A DNA stretch of 64,000 nucleotides, taken from Pseudomonadota bacterium. GTDB lineage: Bacteria > Pseudomonadota > Alphaproteobacteria > Rhizobiales > Beijerinckiaceae. The stretch is taken from the NCBI GenBank assembly GCA_021781815.1, contig JAJXWB010000017.1:16793-80792 (forward strand), given 5' to 3'. A model generated the notes under the pieces. That model had not been told where the DNA came from. It made no database searches and saw only the letters and a program-made list of their open reading frames with translations. This document shows positions 9,233 through 18,396 of the stretch, piece by piece (the stretch's first letter is position 1; every line of letters starts with the position of its first letter). The position numbers were made by a program, and so were the translations under genes.

Positions 9233-10008
9233 ATACGATCACGATCGAGAAGCCGGACGTAAAGATCAGGGTTCGCGATCTCGACTTCTTTTATGGCCAG
9301 ACCCGCGCGCTGAAATCCATCAATCTGTCGCTCGCAAGGAACGAGGTGACGGCCTTCATCGGGCCTTCCGGCTGTGGCAAGTCGACCCTGCTGCGTGTGC
9401 TCAACCGGATGTACGACCTCTATTCCGGCCAGCGCGCAACCGGCGAGGTCATTCTCGACGGCGAGAACATTCTCAGCCCCGGCATCGACGTCAATCTGCT
9501 TCGCGCGCGCGTCGGCATGGTCTTTCAGAAGCCGACGCCCTTTCCGATGTCGATTTACGAGAATATCGCCTTCGGTATCCGCCTTTATGAAAAGCCGCCG
9601 AAAAGCGAACTCGATGGCCGCGTCGAGAAGGCGCTGCGCGGCGCGGCGCTGTGGGAGGAGGTCAAGGACAAGCTGCACACCAGCGGGCTCGGCCTGTCGG
9701 GCGGCCAGCAGCAGCGCCTCTGTATCGCGCGCACGGTCGCCATCCACCCGGAAGTCATCCTGTTCGACGAGCCGGCGTCCGCGCTCGATCCGATCTCGAC
9801 CGCCAAGGTGGAGGAGCTGATCGACGAATTGAGCGAGGAGTTCACGATCGTGATCGTGACCCACAACATGCAGCAGGCCGCCCGCGTATCGAAATATACG
9901 GCGTTCATGTACCTGGGCGAATTGGTCGAGTTTGGCTTGACCAACCGGCTCTTCACCTCGCCCGAGAAGAAGCAGACGCAGGACTACATAACCGGCCGTT
10001 TCGGCTGA
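9229..10008 (+). CDS. pstB: phosphate ABC transporter ATP-binding protein
   Basis: PstB energises phosphate import by ATP hydrolysis and relays transport status to PhoU and PhoR. Walker A is [11 protein letters not shown], the Q-loop lies in [20 protein letters not shown], the ABC signature is [13 protein letters not shown], Walker B is [13 protein letters not shown], and the switch histidine is in VTHNMQQA. The length of 259 residues is normal for the family. The ATG overlaps the pstA stop. Confidence 0.98.
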   Translation: MNTITIEKPDVKIRVRDLDFFYGQTRALKSINLSLARNEVTAFIGPSGCGKSTLLRVLNRMYDLYSGQRATGEVILDGENILSPGIDVNLLRARVGMVFQKPTPFPMSIYENIAFGIRLYEKPPKSELDGRVEKALRGAALWEEVKDKLHTSGLGLSGGQQQRLCIARTVAIHPEVILFDEPASALDPISTAKVEELIDELSEEFTIVIVTHNMQQAARVSKYTAFMYLGELVEFGLTNRLFTSPEKKQTQDYITGRFG

Positions 10009-10041
10009 TCGCCGGGCGGAGGGAGGAAATCGGAGAGATTG

Positions 10042-10743
10042 ATGAGCGATCATATTGTCAGATCCTACGATCGCGAGCTGGACTTGCTCGGACGGCGGAT
10101 CGCCGAAATGGGCGGCATCGCCGAGCAGATGCTGTCGGACGCGATGGATGCGCTGGCCAATCTCGACCCGGAACTGGCCCGCAAGGTCGTCGGGACGGAT
10201 ACGCGCCTCGACGCCCTTCAGCGCGAGATCGAGGACGAGGCCATTCTCACTATCGCGCGTCGCCAGCCAATGGCGATCGATCTGCGCGAATGCGTCGCCG
10301 CGATTCGCGTGTCCGGCGATCTCGAACGGGTTGGCGACCTCGCCAAGAACATCGCCAAGCGCGCGATCAAGATCGCCGCGGAGGCTCGGCTGCCGCGCGC
10401 GATTATCGGCATCAAGTCCATGCACGAGTTTGCGGCGATCCAGTTGAAAGACGTGCTCGACGCCTATGCGCAGCGCGACATCGAGCGGGCGCGAGCCGTA
10501 TGGAGCCGCGACGTTGAGCTCGACGCGCTCGAGGATTCCGTGTTCCGCGATCTCCTGACGTTCATGATGGAGGATCCGCGCAACATAACCTTCTGCACGC
10601 ACCTTCTGTTCTGCTCGAAGAACATCGAGCGCATCGGCGACCACACAACAAATATCGCGGAAACCACGATCTATCTCGTCACCGGCGAAACGCCGCAGAT
10701 GGAGAGGCCCAAAGGCGCGATCGACAAGGTCGGCGGCCCATGA
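10042..10743 (+). CDS. phoU: phosphate signalling protein PhoU
   Basis: PhoU represses the Pho regulon when phosphate is plentiful by bridging the Pst transporter and PhoR. The protein (233 residues) is made of two three-helix PhoU domains, each with the metal-binding E(D)xxxD-like motif: RVSGDLERVGDLAKNIAKR in the first and SKNIERIGDHTTNIAE in the second. A GGGAGGA ribosome-binding site precedes the ATG at 10042; a TTG one codon earlier is the longer alternative. The stop overlaps the phoB start by 4 bases. Confidence 0.96.
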   Translation: MSDHIVRSYDRELDLLGRRIAEMGGIAEQMLSDAMDALANLDPELARKVVGTDTRLDALQREIEDEAILTIARRQPMAIDLRECVAAIRVSGDLERVGDLAKNIAKRAIKIAAEARLPRAIIGIKSMHEFAAIQLKDVLDAYAQRDIERARAVWSRDVELDALEDSVFRDLLTFMMEDPRNITFCTHLLFCSKNIERIGDHTTNIAETTIYLVTGETPQMERPKGAIDKVGGP

Positions 10744-11495
10744 GGATGGACATGAACGAAACGCGCATTGCGCCGCCAAAGGATGTATCGACGAGCCGCG
10801 CCCCGCGCGTTCTCGTAGTCGAGGACGAGCAGGCGCTCGCTCTTCTGCTGTCGTATAATCTTGAGGCTGAGGGCTATCTCGTCGAGCGCGTCGAGCGCGG
10901 CGACGACGCCGAACTGCGTCTGGCGGAATCTCCGCCCGACCTCGTCATCCTCGACTGGATGCTGCCGGGTGTCTCCGGTCTGGAAATCTGCCGCCGGTTA
11001 CGCGCCCGCGAGGAAACGCGCGCGCTGCCGGTCATCATGCTGACCGCGCGCGGCGAGGAAGCCGAGCGCGTGCGCGGCCTGTCCGTCGGCGCCGACGATT
11101 ATGTGGTCAAGCCGTTTTCAGTGCCGGAACTGATGGCGCGCGTGCGATCACTGCTGCGCCGCGCGCGCCCGGAGCGCATCGCCAGCAGACTGATCGCCAG
11201 CGACATCGACCTCGACCGCGAAACCCGCCGTGTCCGTCGCGCCGGCCGAGATATCCATCTTGGGCCGACCGAGTTTCGCTTGCTCGAGTATCTGCTGGAA
11301 AAGCCAGGTCGGGTGTTTTCGCGCGCCCAGTTGCTCGACGCTGTCTGGGGCTTGTCAGCGGAGATCGACGAGCGCACGGTTGACGTGCATGTCGGCCGGT
11401 TGCGCAAGGCGCTTGTGCGCGGCCGGGAGCGCGACCCGATCCGCACCGTCCGCGGCGCCGGCTATTCCTTCGACGAGACGTTCGGCAAGAGTTGA
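10740..11495 (+). CDS. phoB: phosphate regulon response regulator
   Basis: PhoB is the DNA-binding response regulator that activates phosphate-starvation genes, presumably through the Pho box upstream of pstS. The receiver domain (residues 22-138) has the acidic pair EDE, phospho-acceptor Asp72 in VILDWMLPG, and the conserved Lys in DDYVVKPFS. Residues 150-250 form the winged-helix trans_reg_C domain (LGPTEFRLLEYLLEKPGRVF; RTVDVHVGRLRKAL). The ATG overlapping the phoU stop gives 251 residues, about 20 longer than E. coli PhoB; an ATG four codons later is also possible. Confidence 0.95.
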   Translation: MRMDMNETRIAPPKDVSTSRAPRVLVVEDEQALALLLSYNLEAEGYLVERVERGDDAELRLAESPPDLVILDWMLPGVSGLEICRRLRAREETRALPVIMLTARGEEAERVRGLSVGADDYVVKPFSVPELMARVRSLLRRARPERIASRLIASDIDLDRETRRVRRAGRDIHLGPTEFRLLEYLLEKPGRVFSRAQLLDAVWGLSAEIDERTVDVHVGRLRKALVRGRERDPIRTVRGAGYSFDETFGKS

Positions 11496-11500
11496 AACAA

Positions 11501-11564
11501 GGCTCGCCGGCCTTCAGGCCAACGAGCCGATCAAACGACATCCGGGCCTGATGTCGAGCCCGGA
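11501..11564. terminator. two hairpins between convergent phoB and gcrA
   Basis: Two stem-loops fill the gap. The first pairs GGCTCG (11501) with CGAGCC (to 11528) and contains an inner GGCC/GGCC stem with a TTCA loop. The second pairs TCCGGGC (11541) with GCCCGGA (to 11564). Neither has a long T-run, so they may be bidirectional terminators or 3'-end barriers. Confidence 0.5.
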
Positions 11565-11566
11565 AA

Positions 11567-12079
11567 TCATCGCGCCCTGGCGCGTCTCCGGTCCTGCGCG
11601 GGTTGATAGGCGACGCGCGCGTGAAACTTGCAATACGGGCCTTCGCCGATTGGCGCGTCGCCGCCGCAATAGCGAAAGTCCGGCGTCGCCGGATCGCCCA
11701 TCGGCCAGCGGCACATCGACTCGCGCAGATCCATGATCGTGACGCGCTCCGACATCGGGATCACGACTTCTTCGAGCCGCGCCTTGGGTTGCGGCGGCGC
11801 CTCCATGACGCGCGGGGCCAGCGCGTAGGCGAGGTTGCCGCGCACCATGGGCGCGTGCTGGCGCGGCGCGGGCGCGCGAACCGGCTTCGAGGCCGGCCGC
11901 GGCCGCGACGACGACGGCGCGGGCGCCTTGGCGCGGCCGGACAGGCCGAGGCGATGCACCTTGCCGATCACCGCATTTCGCGTGATGCCATTCGAAAGCT
12001 CCGATGCGATCTGGCTTGCGCTCAGGCCCTCCAGCCAGAGTTTGCGCAGCATCTCTACGCGCTCGTCAGTCCAGGACAT
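11567..12079 (-). CDS. gcrA: GcrA cell cycle regulator
   Basis: GcrA is an alphaproteobacterial transcription factor that binds sigma-70 RNA polymerase and recognises CcrM-methylated GANTC sites to activate cell-cycle genes. The signature N-terminus MSWTDERVEMLRKLWLEGLS and the helix-turn-helix around ITRNAVIGKVHRLGLSGR are intact. Next come a Pro/Ala/Arg-rich linker (residues 50-90) and a C-terminal domain with the conserved CRWP and FRYCG segments. A strong AGGAGG site at 12083-12090 fixes the ATG at 12079, so the longer upstream frame is rejected. Length is 170 residues. It is convergent with phoB and divergent from argD. Confidence 0.95.
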   Translation of the reverse strand: MSWTDERVEMLRKLWLEGLSASQIASELSNGITRNAVIGKVHRLGLSGRAKAPAPSSSRPRPASKPVRAPAPRQHAPMVRGNLAYALAPRVMEAPPQPKARLEEVVIPMSERVTIMDLRESMCRWPMGDPATPDFRYCGGDAPIGEGPYCKFHARVAYQPAQDRRRARAR

Positions 12080-12348
12080 GAAGTCCTCCTTGAAATACTT
12101 TGGGTCCGCGTTACTACTCGAGAGCGCAAGCGGTTGATCCGGAATCGGAAACACCAGAACGCGCCAGGAATCCGGCGTGTTCAACGCATGACGCTCTCTG
12201 AAAGGTCCGCCGCACGAGATGTCGTAGTCGACAAGCCGGACGCTACACTAGGCCTTGATTCACGCGCAAGAGTCAGGCGGCGGTTTGCAATGTTTTCAAC
12301 AGGAGCTTGTTGCGCGACAGCCGGCGCTCGCGTGGCCGGATAGGTCAT

Positions 12349-12382
12349 TTGACCTCCAGTGTCAGCAAACGTATTATAATAC
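12349..12382 (+). promoter_or_regulatory. predicted argD promoter with overlapping palindrome
   Basis: A -35 element TTGACC at 12349-12354 and a -10 TATTAT at 12372-12377 are separated by 17 bases. The -10 lies inside a perfect 12-base palindrome GTATTATAATAC (12371-12382), which could be an operator. The predicted transcript start is near 12384, giving a leader of about 145 bases before argD. Confidence 0.55.
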
Positions 12383-12386
12383 TGTG

Positions 12387-12408
12387 CTGCCGCCCTTCGA
12401 GGCGGCAG
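12387..12408 (+). other. stem-loop at 5' end of argD leader
   Basis: CTGCCGCC and GGCGGCAG form an 8-pair perfect stem around a CTTCGA loop, followed by TTTGCTTTGC. It would lie within the first 25 bases of the predicted argD transcript, so it may stabilise the mRNA or act as an early attenuator. Confidence 0.5.
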
Positions 12409-12528
12409 TTTGCTTTGCAGCCCCGGACGCGGTGGCGCGGCAGCCGCGCCGGTCGATTCCGCGCTGCAATTCAACGGGTTTGTCGGCCGCGCCCAGGTGC
12501 GGGCGTCGCTGCCCAGAGGAGAAAAATC

Positions 12529-13731
12529 GTGACGTCCGCCATCGTTCCGACTTACGCGCGCGCCGACCTCGCTTTCGAGCGGGGCGAGGGATCCTGGCTC
12601 GTGTCGGTCAAGGGCGAGCGATATCTCGATTTTGGCGGCGGCATCGCGGTCGTTTCGCTTGGCTATTGCCATCCGCATCTGGTCGAGGCGCTCACCGCCC
12701 AGGCCAACAAGCTCTGGCACACGTCGAACCTCTACCAGATCCCCGAGGGTGAGAGGCTCGCTCGCCGGCTCGTCGACGCGACTTTTGCTGATCTCGCCTT
12801 CTTCACCAATTCGGGCGCCGAGGCGCTGGAGTTCGCCGTCAAGACGGCGCGCAAGTATCATGCGTCCGAAGGCCATCCCGAGCGATACCGCATCATCACT
12901 TTCGAGGGCGCCTTCCACGGCCGCACGACGGCGATGATAGCGGCTGGCGGCAACCCCAAATATTATGAGGGCTTCGGCCCCAAGGCGCCGGGCTTCGACC
13001 AGGTTCCGTTTGGCGATATCGAGGCGGTGAAGGCCGCGGTTACGCCGGACACGGCGGCGATCCTGATCGAACCGATCCTGGGCGAGGGCGGCGTCAAGGT
13101 CGCCGATCCCGCGTTCTTGCGCGCGCTTCGGGAGCTTTGCGACGAGCATGGCATGTTGCTGGCGTTCGACGAGGTGCAGACCGGAGTCGGACGCACCGGC
13201 AGGTTCTTCGCCTATGAACTGACCGGCGTCACGCCAGACATCCTCGCCTTCGCCAAGGGCATCGGCGGCGGTTTTCCGCTCGGCGGCTGCCTCGCCACGG
13301 CCCGTGCCGCGAAGGGCATGGTCGCCGGAACGCATGGCACGACCTATGGCGGCAACCCGCTCGCCATGGCCGTCGGCAACGCGGTGCTCGATATCGTGCT
13401 GGCGCCGGGATTTCTGGATGATGTCGCGCGAAAAGGCCTGCGCTTGCGCCAGCGGCTTGCCGAGCTGCGCGACCGCCATCCCGACATCATCGCCGGCGTG
13501 CGCGGCGAGGGCCTGATGATGGGCGTGCAGACGAAAATCAACGTCGGCGAATTCGTCGCGGCGGCGCGCGCCGAGCATCTGCTGCTGATCCCCGCCGCCG
13601 AGAATGTCGCGCGGCTGCTGCCGCCGCTTACCATTTCGGAAGACGAACTGGCGGAGGGCGTGAGCCGCATGGAGAAGGCGTGTCTGGTCCTTGAGGCCGC
13701 GCGCGCTGCAGATAAGGGAGCGGCGGAATGA
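12529..13731 (+). CDS. argD: acetylornithine aminotransferase
   Basis: ArgD converts N-acetylglutamate semialdehyde to N-acetylornithine with glutamate in arginine synthesis and often also serves in lysine synthesis as succinyl-DAP aminotransferase. It is a PLP class-III aminotransferase of 400 residues. Visible motifs are [20 protein letters not shown] (phosphate binding), FEGAFHGRT, the cofactor Asp in [15 protein letters not shown], and the Schiff-base lysine in [16 protein letters not shown]. The GTG at 12529 with an AGAGGA site 9 bases upstream is chosen; the frame further upstream runs through the leader and is not family-like. The stop overlaps argF by 4 bases. Confidence 0.95.
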   Translation: MTSAIVPTYARADLAFERGEGSWLVSVKGERYLDFGGGIAVVSLGYCHPHLVEALTAQANKLWHTSNLYQIPEGERLARRLVDATFADLAFFTNSGAEALEFAVKTARKYHASEGHPERYRIITFEGAFHGRTTAMIAAGGNPKYYEGFGPKAPGFDQVPFGDIEAVKAAVTPDTAAILIEPILGEGGVKVADPAFLRALRELCDEHGMLLAFDEVQTGVGRTGRFFAYELTGVTPDILAFAKGIGGGFPLGGCLATARAAKGMVAGTHGTTYGGNPLAMAVGNAVLDIVLAPGFLDDVARKGLRLRQRLAELRDRHPDIIAGVRGEGLMMGVQTKINVGEFVAAARAEHLLLIPAAENVARLLPPLTISEDELAEGVSRMEKACLVLEAARAADKGAAE

Positions 13732-14669
13732 CAACGCCGCCCCGGCAGACAGGCCGTTCCTTCCTCGATCTCGACCAGATTTCGAGCGCCGAATTGCGGC
13801 GCATCCTCGACATTGCGGTCGAACTGAAGAAAAACCGGGCGGCGGCGCGCCTCGCCGTATCGAAACCGCTCACCGGCCGGACGCTTGCGATGATCTTCGA
13901 CAAGCCCTCGACCCGCACGCGCGTGTCGTTCGACATCGCCATGCGCGAACTCGGCGGCGAGACGATCATGCTGACCGGCGCCGAGATGCAGCTCGGCCGC
14001 GGCGAAACCATCGCCGACACGGCGCGCGTCCTCTCCCGCTACGTCGATGCGATCATGATCCGCATCCTCAGCCATGAAGATCTCGACGAACTCGCGCGCA
14101 ATGCGACCGTTCCCGTCATCAACGGCCTGACCAAGGCGACGCATCCCTGCCAGGTCATGGCCGACGTTATGACCTTCGAGGAGCATCGCGGGCCAATCGC
14201 CGGACGCACCATCGCCTGGACCGGCGATTCCAACAATGTGCTGGCGAGCTGGGTGCATGCGGCGCAGAGGTTCGGTTTCTCCATCAACATCGCCACGCCG
14301 CGCGAACTGTCGCCGCCGCCGCAGCTTCTCGATTGGGCGCGCAAGGGCGGCGCTGGAGTCCTGCTCACTTCCGACCCGTTCGAGGCGGCGCGCGGCGCCG
14401 ATTGCATCGTAACGGACTGCTGGGTGTCGATGGGGGACGCGGAGGATTCGCATCGCCATAACCTGCTCGCGCCCTATCAGGTCAACGCACGGTTGATGGC
14501 GCAGGCGAACAGGGACGCCCTGTTCATGCATTGCCTGCCCGCGCATCGCGGCGAGGAGGTCACCGACGAGGTGATCGACGGCCCGCAATCCGTCGTTTTC
14601 GACGAAGCCGAAAACCGGCTCCACGCGCAAAAGGGCGTGCTCGCCTGGTGCCTTGAGGCAGTTCAATGA
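13728..14669 (+). CDS. argF: ornithine carbamoyltransferase
   Basis: ArgF condenses ornithine and carbamoyl phosphate to citrulline. The carbamoyl-phosphate-binding motif is [11 protein letters not shown], followed by the HPCQ motif ([15 protein letters not shown]) and the ornithine-binding DxxxSMG segment ([10 protein letters not shown]). The catalytic [11 protein letters not shown] motif is near the C-terminus. The 313-residue length is typical. It is translationally coupled to argD upstream and hslO downstream by ATGA overlaps. Confidence 0.97.
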   Translation: MTTPPRQTGRSFLDLDQISSAELRRILDIAVELKKNRAAARLAVSKPLTGRTLAMIFDKPSTRTRVSFDIAMRELGGETIMLTGAEMQLGRGETIADTARVLSRYVDAIMIRILSHEDLDELARNATVPVINGLTKATHPCQVMADVMTFEEHRGPIAGRTIAWTGDSNNVLASWVHAAQRFGFSINIATPRELSPPPQLLDWARKGGAGVLLTSDPFEAARGADCIVTDCWVSMGDAEDSHRHNLLAPYQVNARLMAQANRDALFMHCLPAHRGEEVTDEVIDGPQSVVFDEAENRLHAQKGVLAWCLEAVQ

Positions 14670-15640
14670 GCGGAGGCGAGAGCCGCCCCGTTTCCGACGC
14701 CGCGATTGACGACGCCATCCTGCCTTTCGCAGTCGAGGCGCTCGACCTGCGCGGGCGCGTCGTGCGGCTGGGTCCGTCCATCGATTCCATTCTCTCGCGC
14801 CACCGCTATCCGCCGCCGGTCGCGCGCTTGCTTGGCGAGGCTGCCGCGCTCACCGTGCTGCTCGGCTCGTCGCTGAAGCAAGCGGGCCGATTCCAGTTGC
14901 AGACGCGAACGGACGGCCTCGTCGATATGCTGGTCGTCGATTTCGACGCGCCAGATCGCCTTCGCGCCTTCGCGCGCTTTGATGCCGGCCGACTCGCGCT
15001 CGCCGAGGCCGACGGCAGGACGAAGCCGGCGGAATTGCTCGGGCGCGGCCACCTGGCCTTCACCATCGATCCCGGCGGCGACATGGCGCGCTATCAGGGC
15101 GTGGTCGCGCTGGCGGGAGAAGGGCTCGAAGTCGCCGCGCACGATTATTTTGCGCGCTCCGAGCAGATACCGACCGTCGTACGGCTTGCGGTCGGTCAGG
15201 TTGTGACCGGGGCCGGTTCGCACTGGCGCGCCGGCGGGCTGATCGCCCAGTTCCTGCCGGAATCCGAGGAGCGGCGCCGACAGGCCGACCTGCACCCAGG
15301 CGATGCGCCGGAGGGGACTGCGACGCATAGTCTCGCCGTCGACGAGGCCTGGACCGAAGGGCGCTCGCACGCGTCCACCGTGGAAGATCACGAATTGATC
15401 GATCCCTCGCTTTCGGGCGAGCGGCTGCTCTACCGGCTTTATCACGAACGCGGCGTGCGTGTGTTCACGCCGCATTCCGTGCATGAGCAATGTCGCTGCT
15501 CGACGGACTCGATCCACGCGATGCTGCAGAGGTTCACGCCTCAGGAGCGCGCCGACATGATCGGCGACGACGGCGCCATTGGCGTCACCTGCGAGTTCTG
15601 TTCGACCAAGCGTGTGTTTGATCCGAAGGAATTCGGCTGA
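14666..15640 (+). CDS. hslO: redox-regulated chaperone Hsp33
   Basis: Hsp33 is a cytoplasmic holdase activated by oxidative stress when its zinc-bound cysteines form disulfides. The C-terminal zinc centre is intact: CRC in [11 protein letters not shown] and CEFC in [14 protein letters not shown]. The N-terminal substrate-binding fold covers residues 20-250. At 324 residues it is slightly longer than E. coli Hsp33. It is the third gene of argD-argF-hslO, overlapping argF by 4 bases; this arrangement recurs in alphaproteobacteria and probably reflects only co-transcription. Confidence 0.95.
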   Translation: MSGGESRPVSDAAIDDAILPFAVEALDLRGRVVRLGPSIDSILSRHRYPPPVARLLGEAAALTVLLGSSLKQAGRFQLQTRTDGLVDMLVVDFDAPDRLRAFARFDAGRLALAEADGRTKPAELLGRGHLAFTIDPGGDMARYQGVVALAGEGLEVAAHDYFARSEQIPTVVRLAVGQVVTGAGSHWRAGGLIAQFLPESEERRRQADLHPGDAPEGTATHSLAVDEAWTEGRSHASTVEDHELIDPSLSGERLLYRLYHERGVRVFTPHSVHEQCRCSTDSIHAMLQRFTPQERADMIGDDGAIGVTCEFCSTKRVFDPKEFG

Positions 15641-15646
15641 CGGCGC

Positions 15647-16012
15647 TCAGCCCGCCGGACAGAAGACGCGGATGCGCGCGCCATCGGGATCGAGCGCGAC
15701 GAATGTGCGTCCGAAATCCATAGTTACGGGCTCCTGGACGATGGCGCAGCCGCGCGTCTTCCATGCGGCATGCGTAGCATCGACCACGGCCGCAGAAGCG
15801 GCCGTCAGCGCGATCTCGCCGCCATCGGCGGCAGGCGCGGGCGGCTGCACGCCGTCGCGGCGCCACAGTCCGAGCATCACGCCCTCGCGCAGCGGCAGCA
15901 TGGCGAAAGTGTCGGATTGCTCGACGACGGGCGCGCCGAGCAGGCCCGCATAGAATTGCGCGGACAGCGCGGGATCGGCGACGTAGCGCAGGACGAAACT
16001 GAATTGAGGCAT
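15647..16012 (-). CDS. VOC / glyoxalase superfamily protein
   Basis: This small cytoplasmic protein (121 residues) has the paired beta-alpha-beta-beta-beta modules of the vicinal oxygen chelate superfamily. The N-terminal module is FVLRYVADPALSAQFYAGLL, with a C-terminal TFVALDPDGARIRVFCPAG. VOC proteins include glyoxalases, dioxygenases and resistance proteins, and the reaction here cannot be assigned. The ATG at 16012 has a good AAAGGAGA site, so the longer frame from 16045 is rejected. It is the last gene of a minus-strand run apaG-argE-WYL regulator-VOC, 62 bases after the regulator. Confidence 0.8.
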   Translation of the reverse strand: MPQFSFVLRYVADPALSAQFYAGLLGAPVVEQSDTFAMLPLREGVMLGLWRRDGVQPPAPAADGGEIALTAASAAVVDATHAAWKTRGCAIVQEPVTMDFGRTFVALDPDGARIRVFCPAG

Positions 16013-16074
16013 CTCGTTCTCCTTTAGGAGATCATTGGATGCCACGTGGCTATGTCAGTTTCCGTCAGGAGCGC

Positions 16075-16761
16075 TCAGAATTCGACGCCCTCGGCCTCCC
16101 GCCATTGTCGGACGAGGGCGGCGCGACGGATCGGATAGCGCGAGTCGAGAACCTGCGCCCGGGCGATCCTGTCGATGCGGAAATGCCGGAAATCGCCGCG
16201 CGCTTCGCACCATGCCGCGCAGACCCGCGCCTCGTCGAAATAGGCGAGCGCGATCGGCCAGATCGTGCGTTCTGTCGCAGCTCGTATCCCGTCGATATAG
16301 GCGATTGCAATCCTGCGCTCTTGTCGCATCGCCGCGCGCACGAGTCCTTCCAGTTCCGCGCCCTCTGTCGTCGACGCGCGGGCGGGCACGAGCAAGGGGT
16401 GCGCGTCAGGCGTCTCCCGCAGCGCATGCGGCGCGACTGCCTCTATCTTGGCGAGCGCGTGGCGCGCGGCCGATGAGAGACCAGGATCCGCGTTGCGCGC
16501 AACGAATTTCGAGCCGAGGATCAGCGCGTCCAGTTCCTCGCGCGAAAACATGAGCGGCGGCAGCGTGAAGTTCGAGCGCAGCACATAGCCGACGCCAGCT
16601 TCGCCCTCTATGTCCGCGCCCTGCGCCTGCAGTGTCGCAATGTCGCGATAGATGGTGCGAGGGCTGACCCCGGTTTCGGCTGCGAGCGCGTCGGCGCTTG
16701 TCGGCCCGCGCCGCACGCGCAATATCTGCATGATGTCGAGCAGGCGGGTTGTCCTCGACAT
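16075..16761 (-). CDS. HTH and WYL domain transcriptional regulator, YafY type
   Basis: This 228-residue regulator has an N-terminal helix-turn-helix of the HTH_11 type (MSRTTRLLDIMQILRVRRGP; GVSPRTIYRDIATLQ) and a C-terminal WYL-type ligand-binding domain (residues 140-210, with WPIALAYFDEARVCAAWCEA). Such proteins usually control a neighbouring gene in response to a small ligand or nucleic acid fragment. The VOC gene directly downstream is the likely target or partner. It starts 4 bases after the argE stop, so it may be transcribed with argE. Confidence 0.85.
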   Translation of the reverse strand: MSRTTRLLDIMQILRVRRGPTSADALAAETGVSPRTIYRDIATLQAQGADIEGEAGVGYVLRSNFTLPPLMFSREELDALILGSKFVARNADPGLSSAARHALAKIEAVAPHALRETPDAHPLLVPARASTTEGAELEGLVRAAMRQERRIAIAYIDGIRAATERTIWPIALAYFDEARVCAAWCEARGDFRHFRIDRIARAQVLDSRYPIRRAALVRQWREAEGVEF

Positions 16762-16765
16762 TCCG

Positions 16766-17929
16766 TCACGAAAGCTCTGCGATCAGCCGCCGCATGAAGG
16801 CGATACACTCCTCGTATTGGGCGATCTCGCAATATTCGTCGGCTTGATGAGCCTGCTCGATCGATCCGGGACCGCACAGCACCGTCGGCACGAGGTTCTG
16901 CTGAAACTGCCCCGCTTCGCTCGCATAGGGGACGGCGACGGTCCGGTTGGCGCGGGCGAGCCGCAGCGCCAGCGTTTCCGCGGCGCTGCCTGGCTCCGGC
17001 GCGAGAGCGGGAATCTCGACCTCGATTTCCGTCACGATCTCGCAATCAGGGAAACCTGCGAAGCGCCGTTGCGCAATTTCGTCGCAGGCGAGCATGAACT
17101 TGTTATAGGCGGTGCGCAGCGACACGCCGGGCAGCCCGCGGAACTCCCAAAGGAGTTCGCAATCCCGCGCAATGATGTTGCGCGCCACGCCGCCGCTGAT
17201 CGCGCCGACGTGTACGGTCGAAACCGGCGGATCGAAGCGGTCGGAACGCAGGCTCTCCTCGCCGATTTCCGCGCCGATCCGTTCCAGCGCCATCACGAGT
17301 TCGGCCCCCGCATGCACGGCGCTCACGCCCAGATGCAATTTCGCCGAATGCGATTCATGGCCGCGCACCCGCGTGCGATAGGTCGAAACGCTCTTGTGCG
17401 CGTCGGCGACCTGCATGAGCGTTGGCTCGCCGACCAGCGCGACCGCCGGGCGCGGCAGATCGACGCCGAAGCGCCTGATGAGGTCCAGAGGACCTGCACA
17501 GGTCGTCTCCTCGTCGTAGCTGAGCAGGACATGGATCGGCCGCGTCAGCTTCGCCGCCTGGAATTCCGGTATCATCGCCAGGCAAATGGCGTCAAAACCC
17601 TTCATGTCGCAGGCGCCACGTCCATACAGCCGTCCTTCGGAGCGGCGGGCGCGGAATGGATCACCGGTCCAGCTCTGCCCTTCGACGGGAACGCAATCCG
17701 TGTGGCCCGAGAGCACGATTCCGCCGTCGCGCATCGGGCCGATGGTCGCCATGACCGCCGCCTTGTCGCCAGCCGCGTTTGGCGCGCGCACGAAAGGGAC
17801 GCCGCACTGGCGGAAATAGGTCTCGACGTGGTCGATCAGCGCCAGATTGGACTTCGCGCTTTCGGTGTCGAAGGCGATCAGGGTTTCGGCGATTTCGAGC
17901 GCGCGTTCGAGCGTTGCCGCCGGGTTCAA
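16766..17929 (-). CDS. argE: acetylornithine deacetylase
   Basis: ArgE hydrolyses N-acetylornithine to ornithine and acetate, providing the substrate for ArgF. It is an M20-family metallopeptidase fold of 387 residues. Metal and catalytic motifs are visible in LSGHTDCVPVEG, GRGACDMKGFD, SYDEETTCAG and the C-terminal GPGSIEQAHQADEY. The start is a TTG at 17929 that overlaps the apaG stop (TTGA); no ATG or GTG lies near the family N-terminus. Together with argD and argF about 3-5 kb away it suggests the linear rather than the ArgJ cyclic route, though argJ could exist elsewhere. Confidence 0.9.
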   Translation of the reverse strand: MNPAATLERALEIAETLIAFDTESAKSNLALIDHVETYFRQCGVPFVRAPNAAGDKAAVMATIGPMRDGGIVLSGHTDCVPVEGQSWTGDPFRARRSEGRLYGRGACDMKGFDAICLAMIPEFQAAKLTRPIHVLLSYDEETTCAGPLDLIRRFGVDLPRPAVALVGEPTLMQVADAHKSVSTYRTRVRGHESHSAKLHLGVSAVHAGAELVMALERIGAEIGEESLRSDRFDPPVSTVHVGAISGGVARNIIARDCELLWEFRGLPGVSLRTAYNKFMLACDEIAQRRFAGFPDCEIVTEIEVEIPALAPEPGSAAETLALRLARANRTVAVPYASEAGQFQQNLVPTVLCGPGSIEQAHQADEYCEIAQYEECIAFMRRLIAELS

Positions 17930-18318
17930 TTCAGAACCTTCCGGCTGAAAGGGGAGTCGAGCGAAAAGGCGGGAATCGCCACGTCGAACGAGCGCCCGTT
18001 CTCGTCGACCATCCGATATGCGCCCTCCATGATGCCGGATGGCGTCGAGAGCGGACAGCCGGATGTGTAGCGGAACACGTCGCCGGGGCGCAGGATCGGT
18101 TGCTCGCCGACGACGCCCGGCCCCCTGACTTCCTCGCGTTTGCCATCGGCGTCGGTGATGATCCAGTGGCGCGACAACAATTGCGCGGATGTCGCGCCGA
18201 GATTGGCGATCTCGATCGTATAGGACCAGAGGTACTGGCTCTCGCCCGGATCTGACTGATCCGCGAGGTAATTCGGCAGGACTGTGACCTGGATGTCGTT
18301 CGTGACCGCCTTGTACAT
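17926..18318 (-). CDS. apaG: ApaG family protein
   Basis: ApaG is a 130-residue single-domain protein with a fibronectin-III-like beta sandwich. The family is linked to diadenosine tetraphosphate levels and cobalt/magnesium tolerance, but its biochemical role remains uncertain. The N-terminus MYKAVTNDIQVTVLPNYL and the conserved segments SRHWIITDADGKREEVRGPG and SGCPLSTPSGIMEGAYRMV are diagnostic. The ATG at 18318 is chosen because the family starts with MYKAV-like sequence; a GTG- or ATG-initiated form 10 codons longer is possible. It is 78 bases downstream of metZ and overlaps argE. Confidence 0.93.
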   Translation of the reverse strand: MYKAVTNDIQVTVLPNYLADQSDPGESQYLWSYTIEIANLGATSAQLLSRHWIITDADGKREEVRGPGVVGEQPILRPGDVFRYTSGCPLSTPSGIMEGAYRMVDENGRSFDVAIPAFSLDSPFSRKVLN

Positions 18319-18396
18319 GCGGCGATTATAACGCGTTTTGTCCGCCACGCATCCGCCGTGTGGGGGCGGCGGCGCGCGACTTCGGCCGCATCGCCC

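Larger units (their letters stand above)
12142..12459. promoter_or_regulatory. cluster of GANTC (CcrM) sites in the gcrA-argD intergenic region
   Basis: Five GANTC motifs lie at 12142 (GAATC), 12168 (GAATC), 12257 (GATTC), 12270 (GAGTC) and 12455 (GATTC); four of them fall in 133 bases. GANTC is the CcrM methylation site and GcrA acts at methylated GANTC promoters, so this suggests methylation-sensitive control of gcrA. The 449-base intergenic region also contains the argD promoter and leader. Confidence 0.45.

Noticed and set aside
8761..10779. Minus-strand frame of 672 codons across pstA-pstB-phoU
   Set aside because: The plus-strand genes are certain by their motifs; long antisense frames are expected in high-GC DNA.
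12181..13734. Minus-strand frame of 517 codons opposite argD
   Set aside because: No protein-like features; argD is supported by PLP-enzyme motifs and operon coupling.
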